A stretch of DNA of 20,440 bases from positions 1,659 to 22,098 of the IMG/VR virus record IMGVR_UViG_3300038825_000703; one strand, written 5' to 3'. Below, piece after piece: positions 5,621 to 10,938 of this stretch (positions are counted from its first letter, which is position 1; every line of letters begins with the position of its first letter). The position numbers and the translations under genes are program-made. The stretch comes from a virus. The notes beneath the pieces are model-generated. The model saw only the letters and a list, made by a program, of their open reading frames with translations. It did no database searches and was not told the DNA's origin.

Positions 5621-5956
5621 ATGTCAGATGACAATATAAAATGGATAGATATTGGTGAGAAAATGACCAAGCAAATGTTAGAACAAAAACAAAAAGAATA
5701 TGGTAGCTTTGATAACAACTCTTATATCATTGCAAACTTCATACAATCTGTATTGGAAGTAACAAATGGATTTAAAATAAAAGTACCTATAACTTTAGTA
5801 CCACAGTTGATGATCGTATTAAAATTAACAAGAACAATAGATGATGGTAGTGGCAAAGATATTTATAAACTTGACACACACAAAGATATTGATGGGTATA
5901 ATTCTTTATTAAAAGATATGCTTCACAATATGAAAGGTCAGGGTAAAAATGATTAA
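5621..5956 (+). CDS. DUF6378-like phage protein
   Basis: AAGGAG precedes the ATG. The 111-residue product has a helix ending KQKEYGSF (24-31), a helical middle, and the signature KLTRT...KDIYKLDTHKDIDGYNSLLKDML (83-108), in which Arg85, the two KD motifs and the DIDGY turn match my recollection of the DUF6378 family of phage proteins. Helical acidic proteins of this look recall MazG/dUTPase-like folds, but no catalytic set is clear enough to claim. It overlaps the next gene by 8 nt. Confidence 0.6.
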   Translation: MSDDNIKWIDIGEKMTKQMLEQKQKEYGSFDNNSYIIANFIQSVLEVTNGFKIKVPITLVPQLMIVLKLTRTIDDGSGKDIYKLDTHKDIDGYNSLLKDMLHNMKGQGKND

Positions 5957-6218
5957 TAAATCTAAGATATTTTACAGTCCAAGAATCAAAGAAATCATAG
6001 ATTTTATGTCAGTTTATTACAATGAACATCAATGTTTTCCTAAATTAGATGAGATTGGCAAAGCATTAAATCTTACAAAACAAAGAGTGGGTATTCTTTT
6101 AAAAAATGCTGAACGATTAGGATTGATAAAATCTGACAATGTTTTTATGAGAAAGTATATGTTGACGAAATCAACAAAAAACAGTAAATTAAAAGTCAAT
6201 AATTATTATGAGTTGTAA
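5949..6218 (+). CDS. LexA-like winged helix-turn-helix regulator
   Basis: The 89-residue product has, at about residues 11-60, the LexA N-terminal pattern: a first helix (RIKEIIDFMSVYYNEH), CFPKLDEIGKALNLTKQRVGILLKNAERLG with a Pro before helix 2 and a recognition helix around KQRVGILLKNA, then a short wing. There is no LexA protease domain, so this is a stand-alone DNA-binding unit. AGGG lies before the ATG. It is likely an early transcription regulator, acting with or against the XRE protein at 6604. Its target site is not identified. Confidence 0.65.
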   Translation: MINKSKIFYSPRIKEIIDFMSVYYNEHQCFPKLDEIGKALNLTKQRVGILLKNAERLGLIKSDNVFMRKYMLTKSTKNSKLKVNNYYEL

Positions 6219-6387
6219 AAAAATATATTACTATGAGTTTACTGCAACTCTTGAGGAGGAATTTGATTCTGTTGAGAAGGCAGCAGGACAAATAAATGCA
6301 ACAGATAATGCAATTGTGAAAGAAATAACACACAAAAATCTGGTGCATAGTTTAATAAAAAAGGAGGATAAAGATGATAGGAAATAA
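6208..6387 (+). CDS. hypothetical 59-residue protein
   Basis: The ATG lies inside the end of the regulator gene (11-nt overlap), and the end overlaps the next gene by 14 nt. The product starts SCKKIYYYEFTATLEEEFDSVEKAAGQINATDNAIVKEI, a pattern of strand, acidic helix and strand, and ends in a Lys/Asp-rich tail that also carries the next gene's AGGAGG. It may be a small alpha/beta accessory protein, with no family recognised. Confidence 0.6.
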   Translation: MSCKKIYYYEFTATLEEEFDSVEKAAGQINATDNAIVKEITHKNLVHSLIKKEDKDDRK

Positions 6388-6559
6388 TGAGCTTCCTATA
6401 ATCGAAAACCAAATGGATGATTTGCATAGAAAGATTAAATCATCTGTTCGTAATGGAAATCTATGCGTTCATATACTTAGAGATATGAGGTTGTATAGAA
6501 ATCTATTTAAAGAAGCTGTAAAAATACAGGACAGACAAGCTAAATATTTATACGAATAA
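6374..6559 (+). CDS. hypothetical 61-residue helical protein
   Basis: AGGAGG lies seven bases before the ATG. The product is helical and basic, with IIENQMDDLHRKIKSSVRNG then ILRDMRLYRNLFKEAVKIQDRQAKYLY, similar in look to small helix-pair proteins in phage early operons. No known domain is recognised. A 44-bp gap with the AAGGAAGGG ribosome site of the XRE gene follows. Confidence 0.65.
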   Translation: MIGNNELPIIENQMDDLHRKIKSSVRNGNLCVHILRDMRLYRNLFKEAVKIQDRQAKYLYE

Positions 6560-6603
6560 TTAGCATTGTTAGACATAAACTTTAAAAGAAAGGAAGGGTA
6601 TCT

Positions 6604-7029
6604 ATGTCTCAAAATAAAAGAAGAAAGACTGACGAACAACGATCAAGAGAAATAAGGTTCAACAAACATTGTGGAACAAGGCTAAGAAATTTGAGGTGTA
6701 AGAATAAATACACACAGACTGATCTTGGTAATGTTCTAGGTTATTCATTTCAACAAATACAGAAATACGAAAAAGGTGATAATGTTATGACTGGTTTTGT
6801 TGCAGGTGTGTTAGCAAATTTTCTGAAAGTAAATATAAATTATTTTGCTGAAGGTTTTAACTTTGATAACTATACAAGTAATCTTAAATACGAAGATCGT
6901 TTTCCAGAAGTAAATAGATGTAACCAAGTAAGGAATGAAAAGTTATATCCTAATCCTAATTCTTATGGTGAATTGTCCGACCATATGAATGTGTTTCCTA
7001 GTAATGAAATACTTAAAATTGGACAGTAA
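6604..7029 (+). CDS. XRE/Cro-CI family helix-turn-helix regulator
   Basis: Residues 20-84 form an HTH_3-type domain: FNKHCGTRLRNLRCKN, then YTQTDLGNVLGYSFQQIQKYEKGDN (37-60), where QTDLGNVLG and SFQQIQKYEKG are the helix-turn-helix. AGVLANFLKVNINYFAEGF closes the domain. The N terminus is a basic, Arg/Gln-rich extension. The C-terminal 55 residues are polar, of unknown role, and lack a CI-type protease domain. AAGGAAGGG precedes the ATG. It probably represses or times early transcription. Cro/CI-type proteins occur in temperate and virulent phages, so it does not prove lysogeny. Confidence 0.85.
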   Translation: MSQNKRRKTDEQRSREIRFNKHCGTRLRNLRCKNKYTQTDLGNVLGYSFQQIQKYEKGDNVMTGFVAGVLANFLKVNINYFAEGFNFDNYTSNLKYEDRFPEVNRCNQVRNEKLYPNPNSYGELSDHMNVFPSNEILKIGQ

Positions 7030-7064
7030 CAAATGCGAAAATAAACTATATAAATAATCAATAA

Positions 7065-7094
7065 GGTGGTTAGATAGTAGGCGATCTAGCCACC
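7065..7094 (+). promoter_or_regulatory. 11-bp hairpin flush against a start codon
   Basis: GGTGGTTAGAT (7065-7075) pairs with ATCTAGCCACC (7084-7094) around the 8-nt loop AGTAGGCG. All 11 pairs form in + strand RNA because position 6 is a U-G wobble; in - strand RNA it becomes a C-A mismatch, so the + RNA is the likelier functional form. No T-run follows. The stem ends five bases before the ATG at 7100, which has no ribosome site. Its arms recall the hairpin at 5343. Confidence 0.6.
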
Positions 7095-7099
7095 ACTAT

Positions 7100-7249
7100 A
7101 TGAAATACAAATCTCCAATTGCCAAACCACAAAAGCCTGTAGATCAATTAGATAAATTAGCAAATCTGTATAACAAAACTAAGGAGAAGAAGTATAAAGA
7201 ACAATGGTATGAATTGGTTAAAAAAATTGTTCGGCATATTCCTAATTAA
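7100..7249 (+). CDS. 49-residue basic protein behind a hairpin
   Basis: The product is basic with Pro and Lys at the start (KYKSPIAKPQKPVDQLDKL), then helix-forming sequence rich in Lys, Tyr and Trp (KTKEKKYKEQWYELVKKIV), ending RHIPN. It looks like a genuine small protein with one amphipathic helix, but no family is recognised. The ATG is placed five bases after a strong hairpin and lacks a Shine-Dalgarno. Its stop overlaps the stop of the converging - strand gene (7246-7249). It is the last + gene of the early block. Confidence 0.6.
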   Translation: MKYKSPIAKPQKPVDQLDKLANLYNKTKEKKYKEQWYELVKKIVRHIPN

Positions 7250-7428
7250 TTATTATTTTTTTCGTCATCATCTTTCATACATTGATAATGAGCTTTGCCT
7301 TTGCTTGTAGGATAGAAGGCAACAAAGCTATCTTGGTTCGTCATCTCCTCACCACAATATCTACATCTCCCAATATCAATGATAATAACCTTTGGTTTTT
7401 TCCAAAGTTTCTTTTTAGGTTTTGGCAT
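7246..7428 (-). CDS. small zinc-ribbon-like protein, 60 residues
   Basis: A very basic N terminus (PKPKKKLWKKPK) is followed by a strand, then Cys22-x-x-Cys25 in CRYCGEEM and His47-x-x-Cys50 in HYQCM, a likely CCHC zinc site. The tail is acidic then Asn-rich. Small proteins with CxYCG...HxxC patterns occur in marine phage late regions. Nucleic acid or protein binding is possible. It overlaps the upstream gene by 14 nt and is the last gene of the late operon, meeting the + block tail to tail. Confidence 0.7.
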   Translation of the reverse strand: MPKPKKKLWKKPKVIIIDIGRCRYCGEEMTNQDSFVAFYPTSKGKAHYQCMKDDDEKNNN

Positions 7429-7654
7429 AGTTAGGCTTTTTGCCTTTTCTTGATTTCTTTTCAGCTTTCTTTTTTCTTCTCACAGCAGCAGACAATTGAG
7501 ATTTAGTCATTGATCTTACTTTAGCTATTGGCAAACACTTAGGATAGTTTCTTCGCTTCTCACCTTTTGATCTACCACATGGGGGATATGAACCATCTGA
7601 TCTTTTATTGGCTACATCAACCCATTTTTCTGATGTCCACTTTCTTAAACTCAT
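7415..7654 (-). CDS. DUF5872-like basic protein, 79 residues
   Basis: The product opens SLRKWTSEKWVDVANKR, then YPPCGRSKGEKRRNYPKCLPIAKVRSMTKSQ and a helical Lys/Arg-rich tail. Two Trp at the start, paired Cys (26 and 40) and the PKCLPIAKVRSMT stretch match my recollection of DUF5872, a small family in aquatic viruses and bacteria. Function is unknown; charge suggests nucleic acid binding. Its ATG overlaps the previous stop (ATGA), fitting coupled translation in the run of tiny genes. Confidence 0.65.
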   Translation of the reverse strand: MSLRKWTSEKWVDVANKRSDGSYPPCGRSKGEKRRNYPKCLPIAKVRSMTKSQLSAAVRRKKKAEKKSRKGKKPNYAKT

Positions 7655-7788
7655 CTTTTTTTCTTTTTCTTTTTAGGTTTTATTCTACCTGAACAAACCC
7701 CAGCAGCGTACATATTGGCATAAGCTGAAGGATAAACTTTAAATTTACGTTTCGCTGCTGCCTTACCTCTTGCACATAATTTAGCCAT
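7651..7788 (-). CDS. 45-residue poly-Lys-tailed protein
   Basis: The frame starts MAKLCARGKAAAKRKFKVYPSA, passes through YANMYAAGVCSGRIKP, and ends in six Lys and an Arg. It has two Cys (5 and 32) and is extremely basic. Similar tiny proteins recur in marine phage late regions. The start lies inside the upstream gene's end (8-nt overlap), and the stop forms ATGA with the next start. A role with packaged DNA or virion RNA is possible but unproven. Confidence 0.65.
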   Translation of the reverse strand: MAKLCARGKAAAKRKFKVYPSAYANMYAAGVCSGRIKPKKKKKKR

Positions 7789-7984
7789 CTTCAAACTCCT
7801 TTAGTATTTGTAATTTTTCTTCTGCATGAGCAATCTTTTCAATCAGCTTATCTGCTTCATCTATGTGTTGTGGATGCTCACCAATCCCAACACTATTGTC
7901 TAAATAAATTTTTAATGTAGCGTCAGCTTCAGCAATCTGAGCTTCATATCTTTTTTCTAGTGCTTCAAGAATTATTTGCTTCAT
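7781..7984 (-). CDS. acidic helical 67-residue protein
   Basis: The product is a helical pair: KQIILEALEKRYEAQIAEADATLKIYL, a loop SVGIGEHPQHIDE, then ADKLIEKIAHAEEKLQILKEF. The GIGEHP loop between two helices is a feature I recall in many marine phage small proteins of unknown role. It is acidic, in contrast to the very basic neighbours, so a partner or counter-charge role is conceivable. Its start overlaps the preceding stop (ATGA). Confidence 0.7.
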   Translation of the reverse strand: MKQIILEALEKRYEAQIAEADATLKIYLDNSVGIGEHPQHIDEADKLIEKIAHAEEKLQILKEFEDG

Positions 7985-8124
7985 GCACTATGTCTTTTTT
8001 GAACAGCAAACTTAGCAACTTTTACTGCACCCTTATGAGGTTTGTATGTACCTTTCATAAGTTTGTAAGAGTTACCCTTTTTCATCCAATGAAATCCTTT
8101 AGGTGCTTTGACAGTTTTCATCAT
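7981..8124 (-). CDS. 46-47-residue basic protein
   Basis: Two ATGs in a row (8124 and 8121) can start it; the first overlaps the upstream TGA as ATGA. The product reads KTVKAPKGFHWMKKGNSYKL then MKGTYKPHKGAVKVAKFAVQ, basic with a probable small beta fold (the FHWMKKGNSYKLMKG strand pair). This pattern recurs in marine phage genomes as a conserved small protein. Function is unknown. Confidence 0.65.
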   Translation of the reverse strand: MMKTVKAPKGFHWMKKGNSYKLMKGTYKPHKGAVKVAKFAVQKRHSA

Positions 8125-8252
8125 GTCATTTTTCTCTTTTTCTTTTTTTTAAGTTTTGCAAAGTCAGCACCTGTGATCTTATCAAATGGTGGTGCAACTC
8201 TTGCAATCTTCATTTGTTTTTTACTGTACTTTTTATTTTTTCCTTTTGGCAT
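8121..8252 (-). CDS. 43-residue lysine-rich protein
   Basis: AAGGAG at 8262-8257 precedes the ATG at 8252. The product begins PKGKNKKYSKKQMKIARV, continues APPFDKITGADFAKL, and ends in a Lys/Arg run. The APPFDKITGADF core is a recurrent small-protein signature in marine phages as I recall it, flanked here by charged tails. It is the lead of a chain of overlapping tiny genes. The Lys run is coded by A-rich sequence (8133-8150 on the + strand as T-runs), a place where slippage or sequencing error could occur. Confidence 0.65.
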   Translation of the reverse strand: MPKGKNKKYSKKQMKIARVAPPFDKITGADFAKLKKKKKRKMT

Positions 8253-8262
8253 ATTACTCCTT

Positions 8263-8290
8263 ATTATATCCCTCCTTCATACCCAATCAA
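8263..8290 (-). promoter_or_regulatory. possible internal late promoter
   Basis: On the - strand, TTGATT (8290-8285) lies 16 bases before a perfect TATAAT (8268-8263). Transcription would start about 8256, leaving almost no leader for the ATG at 8252 and removing part of its AAGGAG. The match may therefore be chance in AT-rich sequence, but this 58-bp gap is among the largest between late genes. Confidence 0.3.
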
Positions 8291-8310
8291 TAAATGATTA
8301 CACCTGATTA

Positions 8311-8388
8311 TTAATATTTTTTCTTCTTCATCTTTTTCTTTTTTTTCTTTTTATCTTTTTTCTTTTTCATTCCATAATGTTTTGGCAT
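8311..8388 (-). CDS. 25-residue poly-lysine peptide
   Basis: AGGAGA lies before the ATG at 8388, a convincing ribosome site for so short a frame. The peptide is MPKHYGMKKKKDKK followed by more Lys, one Met and a final Tyr; 17 of 25 residues are Lys. Such a peptide would bind nucleic acid strongly. It is coded by long purine runs, so length is sensitive to slippage. A chance purine-rich frame cannot be fully excluded, but the ribosome site argues for expression. Confidence 0.5.
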   Translation of the reverse strand: MPKHYGMKKKKDKKKKKKKMKKKKY

Positions 8389-8403
8389 ATTTTTCTCCTG
8401 TTG

Positions 8404-8643
8404 TTACCATTTTTTACATGACCAGTATCTAGCACTGAACACATCTTTAGCTGTAGCACATTTATGTCTTGCTCTAAAGCTCTTTCTTCTAGCAGGGTTA
8501 GACTTTTTAATAGTCATATTAGCATCCCCATACCTAATAATCTTTTCCTTACCACCCTTACAGGCTTTGACTACAAATTTTTTACCACCTTGTACTTGCC
8601 TTCTAGGTGAATTACATTTCATTTTAGCTTTATCTATTGCCAT
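8404..8643 (-). CDS. DUF6321-like basic Cys protein, 79 residues
   Basis: The product runs MAIDKAKMKCNSPRRQVQGG, then VVKACKGGKEKIIRYGD, SFRARHKCATAKDVFSARYW and CKKW. The order KMKCN-PRR, VKAC..GKEKIIR(Y/F)G, SFRARH and a C-terminal (Y)W..KW matches a family I recall as DUF6321 in aquatic phages. Four Cys and strong basicity suggest a small structural or nucleic-acid-associated protein. GGAG lies before the start, which overlaps the upstream stop by 14 nt. Confidence 0.65.
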   Translation of the reverse strand: MAIDKAKMKCNSPRRQVQGGKKFVVKACKGGKEKIIRYGDANMTIKKSNPARRKSFRARHKCATAKDVFSARYWSCKKW

Positions 8644-8824
8644 CTAATTTAACTCCATCAAAGTATTTATAATCATATTCTACCACTCTGCAATCATGTT
8701 TTTTACGCATAGACTTTTGTTTATCTTTAAATTCTATTGCTTTCTGTTCAGTTTCAAATATTTGATTTGTAAACAATTCATGTTTATCTGAGTCATTTCT
8801 TTTCCAGATAACGCAATACATCAT
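8630..8824 (-). CDS. hypothetical 64-residue protein
   Basis: Translation can begin at 8824 or 8821 (Met-Met); the first overlaps the upstream stop as ATGA. The product opens with a strand YCVIWKRND, has a helix FETEQKAIEFKDKQKSMRKK, and ends with DCRVVEYDYKYFDGVKL. This beta-alpha-beta layout is common among small phage accessory proteins, but no family is recognised. Confidence 0.65.
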   Translation of the reverse strand: MMYCVIWKRNDSDKHELFTNQIFETEQKAIEFKDKQKSMRKKHDCRVVEYDYKYFDGVKLDGNR

Positions 8825-9030
8825 ATTGTTGTATTAATTCTGCAAATAAATCTAGTGTAACTTCTTTTGTTTTCAAATGTTTCATTAGATAATTCATTTA
8901 ATAACTCAAGCGATTTTTCATATCCATTGATGGCACAATCTTTCCAGGTATCAAAATAATTTATTGTTCTGGGTTCTACACAAGTATTGTTTATTGCTGA
9001 ACATAAAGTCATAATTAAAACATATTTCAT
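8821..9030 (-). CDS. small exported or membrane-anchored protein, 69 residues
   Basis: MKYVLIMTLCSAI resembles a short hydrophobic signal or anchor, with Cys10 possibly a lipid-type or disulfide Cys. The rest is polar with Cys18, Cys33 and Cys63 and aromatic DTWKDCAINGY, a pattern I recall from marine phage proteins near lysis genes. Export to the periplasm and disulfide bonding are inference. The start overlaps the upstream stop as ATGA, tying it to the coiled-coil gene. Confidence 0.65.
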   Translation of the reverse strand: MKYVLIMTLCSAINNTCVEPRTINYFDTWKDCAINGYEKSLELLNELSNETFENKRSYTRFICRINTTI

Positions 9031-9239
9031 TTAGCATCTTTCAACTTCCTTAACTCATCCTCTAGTTCAGTTATTTTTTTATTTGCATCTAGTAAGTCTT
9101 GCTGAGAATGTTCTAGTTTTTGCAAACATCTTTTGTTAGCCGAATCTTTAGACTTACCTGCATCCTGTAATTCTGCAACTTCTTGTTTAAGGATTCTTAG
9201 CTGATCCTTATATTCATTAATCAAATCAATGTCGGACAT
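9027..9239 (-). CDS. 70-residue coiled-coil protein
   Basis: From residue 5 to the end the product is a continuous heptad pattern of Leu/Ile with Glu, Lys and Gln (YKDQLRILKQEVAELQD, then CLQKLEHSQQDLLDANKKI). It has no membrane segment. It lies 3 nt after the holin-like gene, so a lysis-related partner role is possible, but it lacks the anchor expected of an inner spanin. Confidence 0.65.
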   Translation of the reverse strand: MSDIDLINEYKDQLRILKQEVAELQDAGKSKDSANKRCLQKLEHSQQDLLDANKKITELEDELRKLKDAK

Positions 9240-9242
9240 TAA

Positions 9243-9626
9243 TTATTTTTTATTGTTTTTAAAAATCTGTGTACCTTTTATTCCATAAATGGAAGCCACT
9301 ACCAATATCCACAAGTTTGTAAACCATGATGGTAGTTGTTGAAATTGATCGAAAAATTCTTTTATCTTAGCAGAAGCACCAGGATCATCTGAGAAGACCC
9401 CCCAAGCGATCACTAAAATTGGCAGCGTTAATACGACCAAAACGAACTCATCTTTCCAGTCCGATTGTCTTGCCTCTAAAAGTTTACCACTGTACTCAAG
9501 TTCTCCTTTTGCCATCTTTTCTGCATGAGCTGCTTGAGCATCAGCCATACGCATTTTAGTTTCTTGTTTCTTTTTATAGATATGCGTACCTGCATTTAAA
9601 GCTAATTTTACTGCACTAAACCACAT
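9243..9626 (-). CDS. holin, two visible spans (GTA-type/3TM-like)
   Basis: The 127-residue product starts with a weakly hydrophobic helix (1-15), then a charged helix (Lys/Glu/Ala, 18-55). Two membrane spans follow, FVLVVLTLPILVIAWGVF (61-78) and FTNLWILVVASIYGIKG (102-118), with an acidic/aromatic loop between. This resembles the holin family of gene-transfer-agent-like phage lysis cassettes (Holin_3TM). It would open the inner membrane so that the lysozyme reaches the cell wall. It directly follows the lysozyme gene, sharing one base (TAATG), which fits a lysis cassette. Confidence 0.75.
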   Translation of the reverse strand: MWFSAVKLALNAGTHIYKKKQETKMRMADAQAAHAEKMAKGELEYSGKLLEARQSDWKDEFVLVVLTLPILVIAWGVFSDDPGASAKIKEFFDQFQQLPSWFTNLWILVVASIYGIKGTQIFKNNKK

Positions 9627-10051
9627 TATGCACCTCTCATTTTTTCTGCTAGTTTTTTTGCTCTGTTAGGAGTTTGCTTTGCCCAAAGAGAATCCATCAT
9701 TTGAAAACTAGCTTCACCATAATCTTCTCTATCCAAAGCTTTCCACATATTCTTAAACTTAGATACACCACCTTCACCGATTTGGTAAACCATATTAATA
9801 ATTACTTCTTTAGCAGTATCATTAATTGATCTGTCTCCTATTAATCTTTCTGCTGCATCTACTGTTCTTTGAAAGTCTCTTTCAAATACAAGCTCACCTT
9901 CTTCTTTTGAATACTCTACACCATGTTCATATTGGTCTTCAGGTGTAATCTTATGTCCATAGAATATAGTATCAAAGCCTTCAGAACATTTGTAAATCTT
10001 CGGCACATAGCCTTCACAAATTTTTATTTCTTCTTTTACTTCTTCGTACAT
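9626..10051 (-). CDS. GH24 (T4-type) lysozyme with Cys in place of the catalytic Asp
   Basis: GGAG lies before the ATG at 10051. The 141-residue product matches the GH24 core: Glu13 in ICEGYVPKIYKC corresponds to T4 lysozyme Glu11, Cys22 falls at T4 Asp20, and Thr28 in DTIFYGH at T4 Thr26. The helical lobe with VYQIGEGGVSKFKNMWKALD and ends such as SLWAKQTPNRAKKLAEKM follow. It cleaves the peptidoglycan glycan chain for lysis. No signal or anchor is seen, so it depends on the holin. Cys at the Asp place also occurs in other phage lysozymes and does not mean loss of activity. Confidence 0.88.
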   Translation of the reverse strand: MYEEVKEEIKICEGYVPKIYKCSEGFDTIFYGHKITPEDQYEHGVEYSKEEGELVFERDFQRTVDAAERLIGDRSINDTAKEVIINMVYQIGEGGVSKFKNMWKALDREDYGEASFQMMDSLWAKQTPNRAKKLAEKMRGA

Positions 10052-10164
10052 ATTTTTTCTCCAAGTTCATTGTTAATCTTATTCTTAATCTCCAAACAAA
10101 GCCATATAATTTTCTGCACAAATATTCTAGTTTTATCAGTATATATTCCATAATCATACCTCAT
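10036..10164 (-). CDS. hypothetical 42-residue protein
   Basis: The frame can be read from 10233, but that part lies inside the Cys-rich gene. AAGGA just before the ATG at 10164 decides the start, leaving a 7-nt gap to that gene. The product begins MRYDYGIYTDKTRIF and has a hydrophobic helix VQKIIWLCLEI and a Lys-rich tail, perhaps a peripheral membrane helix. It overlaps the lysozyme start by 16 nt and carries its ribosome site. No family is recognised. Confidence 0.55.
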   Translation of the reverse strand: MRYDYGIYTDKTRIFVQKIIWLCLEIKNKINNELGEKICTKK

Positions 10165-10171
10165 AAAATCC

Positions 10172-10369
10172 TTAATGTTTGCACCCCTCACAATTACATA
10201 GTTCTTGATCGAAGCTATTAATATGTAAATCATCTTTGCAATGACAATCGCACTTGCAATCTTTACATTTCTTTTTTCTTTTCTTTGGTTTAGGAAAAAA
10301 TACTCTGTCCAAGTGTTCAGAGAACTTATCTAATAAACCAAAAAAATTATATAAAAATTTATCAATCAT
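10172..10369 (-). CDS. Cys-rich 65-residue protein with amphipathic N terminus
   Basis: Residues 1-25 form an amphipathic or membrane-associating helix (FLYNFFGLLDKF, RVFF). Then follows a Pro/Lys/Arg patch (PKPKKRKKK), and then a metal-binding-like tail with eight Cys: 35, 38, 40, 42, 44, 58, 60 and 63, plus His43, His49 and His65. The dense CxxCxCxCxC spacing resembles metallothionein-like or zinc/iron clusters more than a classic zinc finger. It lies next to the lysis genes and overlaps the upstream frame by 8 nt. Function is unknown. Confidence 0.6.
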   Translation of the reverse strand: MIDKFLYNFFGLLDKFSEHLDRVFFPKPKKRKKKCKDCKCDCHCKDDLHINSFDQELCNCEGCKH

Positions 10370-10586
10370 CTAAACTTGAAATACTTGTTATTTTTTTATT
10401 ACCTGAATATTCATCTACAATTATAGTAGCTTTAACTCTAGCACATTGATACTTGGCATTGCTAGACCTCTCACTTATTCTTTTCATTTTTAAACAGGTT
10501 GCCATCTTTTGATCTTTTATATAAAGATGTTCTTTCAAAACTGGTGGCTCACCTAAAAACATTAATAAACTAATGACTATTTCCAT
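10362..10586 (-). CDS. small probable exported protein, about 74 residues
   Basis: Two ATGs are possible (10592 and 10586). AGGGAG sits right against the first but seven bases from the second, so 10586 is preferred. MEIVISLLMFLGEPPV is a hydrophobic start like a short signal or anchor. The rest has Cys pairs (in TCLKMKR and YQCARVK) and a basic middle. This is a recurring small-protein type in marine phage lysis regions. It overlaps the coiled-coil membrane gene upstream. Confidence 0.6.
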   Translation of the reverse strand: MEIVISLLMFLGEPPVLKEHLYIKDQKMATCLKMKRISERSSNAKYQCARVKATIIVDEYSGNKKITSISSLDD

Positions 10587-10938
10587 TTCCATTCTCCCTA
10601 ACTTTGTCTTTTAATTTTTCTATGTCTGCTAGTGCTTTGTCTAATTGTTTTTCTATATGTTCTAGCATAACTTGGTTGTGTATGTTTTTATCTAAAAGCT
10701 CTTGATGTTTTTCTACAGTTTCGTAAAGGTCTTCCAGAAGTAAAAATTGTTCTTTATCAACTGTTGTTTGTTCAGATGCTTTTAATAAATCTGCGTTCAT
10801 TAATTCTCTTGATGTCTCTAATGATGTTAGTCTGGCAGTAATCTCTGTGTATGCAAAAATACCCATACTTACTGCAATGATAATTCCAACCATATTTTTG
10901 ATTGGCATAGCGACTGATGTATTTTCTGAAACTTTCAT
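10570..10938 (-). CDS. membrane-anchored coiled-coil protein, 122 residues
   Basis: Residues 13-30 (IKNMVGIIIAVSMGIFAY) are a membrane span. A long coiled coil fills residues 32-115 (LTSLETSRELM, EQFLLLEDLYETVEKHQELL, then LEHIEKQLDKALADIEKLKDKV). The tail is Asn/Gly-rich. An N-terminal anchor with a long periplasmic coiled coil is the shape of an inner spanin, but it is larger than many and no outer partner was found. Other envelope roles are possible. Its ATG overlaps the upstream stop (ATGA). Confidence 0.65.
   Translation of the reverse strand: MKVSENTSVAMPIKNMVGIIIAVSMGIFAYTEITARLTSLETSRELMNADLLKASEQTTVDKEQFLLLEDLYETVEKHQELLDKNIHNQVMLEHIEKQLDKALADIEKLKDKVRENGNGNSH

Noticed and set aside
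7065-7094. Terminator for the late - strand operon
   Set aside because: In - strand RNA the stem has a C-A mismatch and is followed by a mixed UUAUUGAUU sequence rather than a T-run; the + RNA form is better, though a weak role is not excluded.
7960-8307. 115-residue + strand frame rich in Phe
   Set aside because: The Phe runs are the complement of Lys runs in four - strand tiny genes with overlaps and ribosome sites.
10165-10233. N-terminal 23 residues of the frame ending at 10036
   Set aside because: AAGGA lies right before the internal ATG at 10164, and the longer form would overlap the Cys-rich gene by 62 nt.
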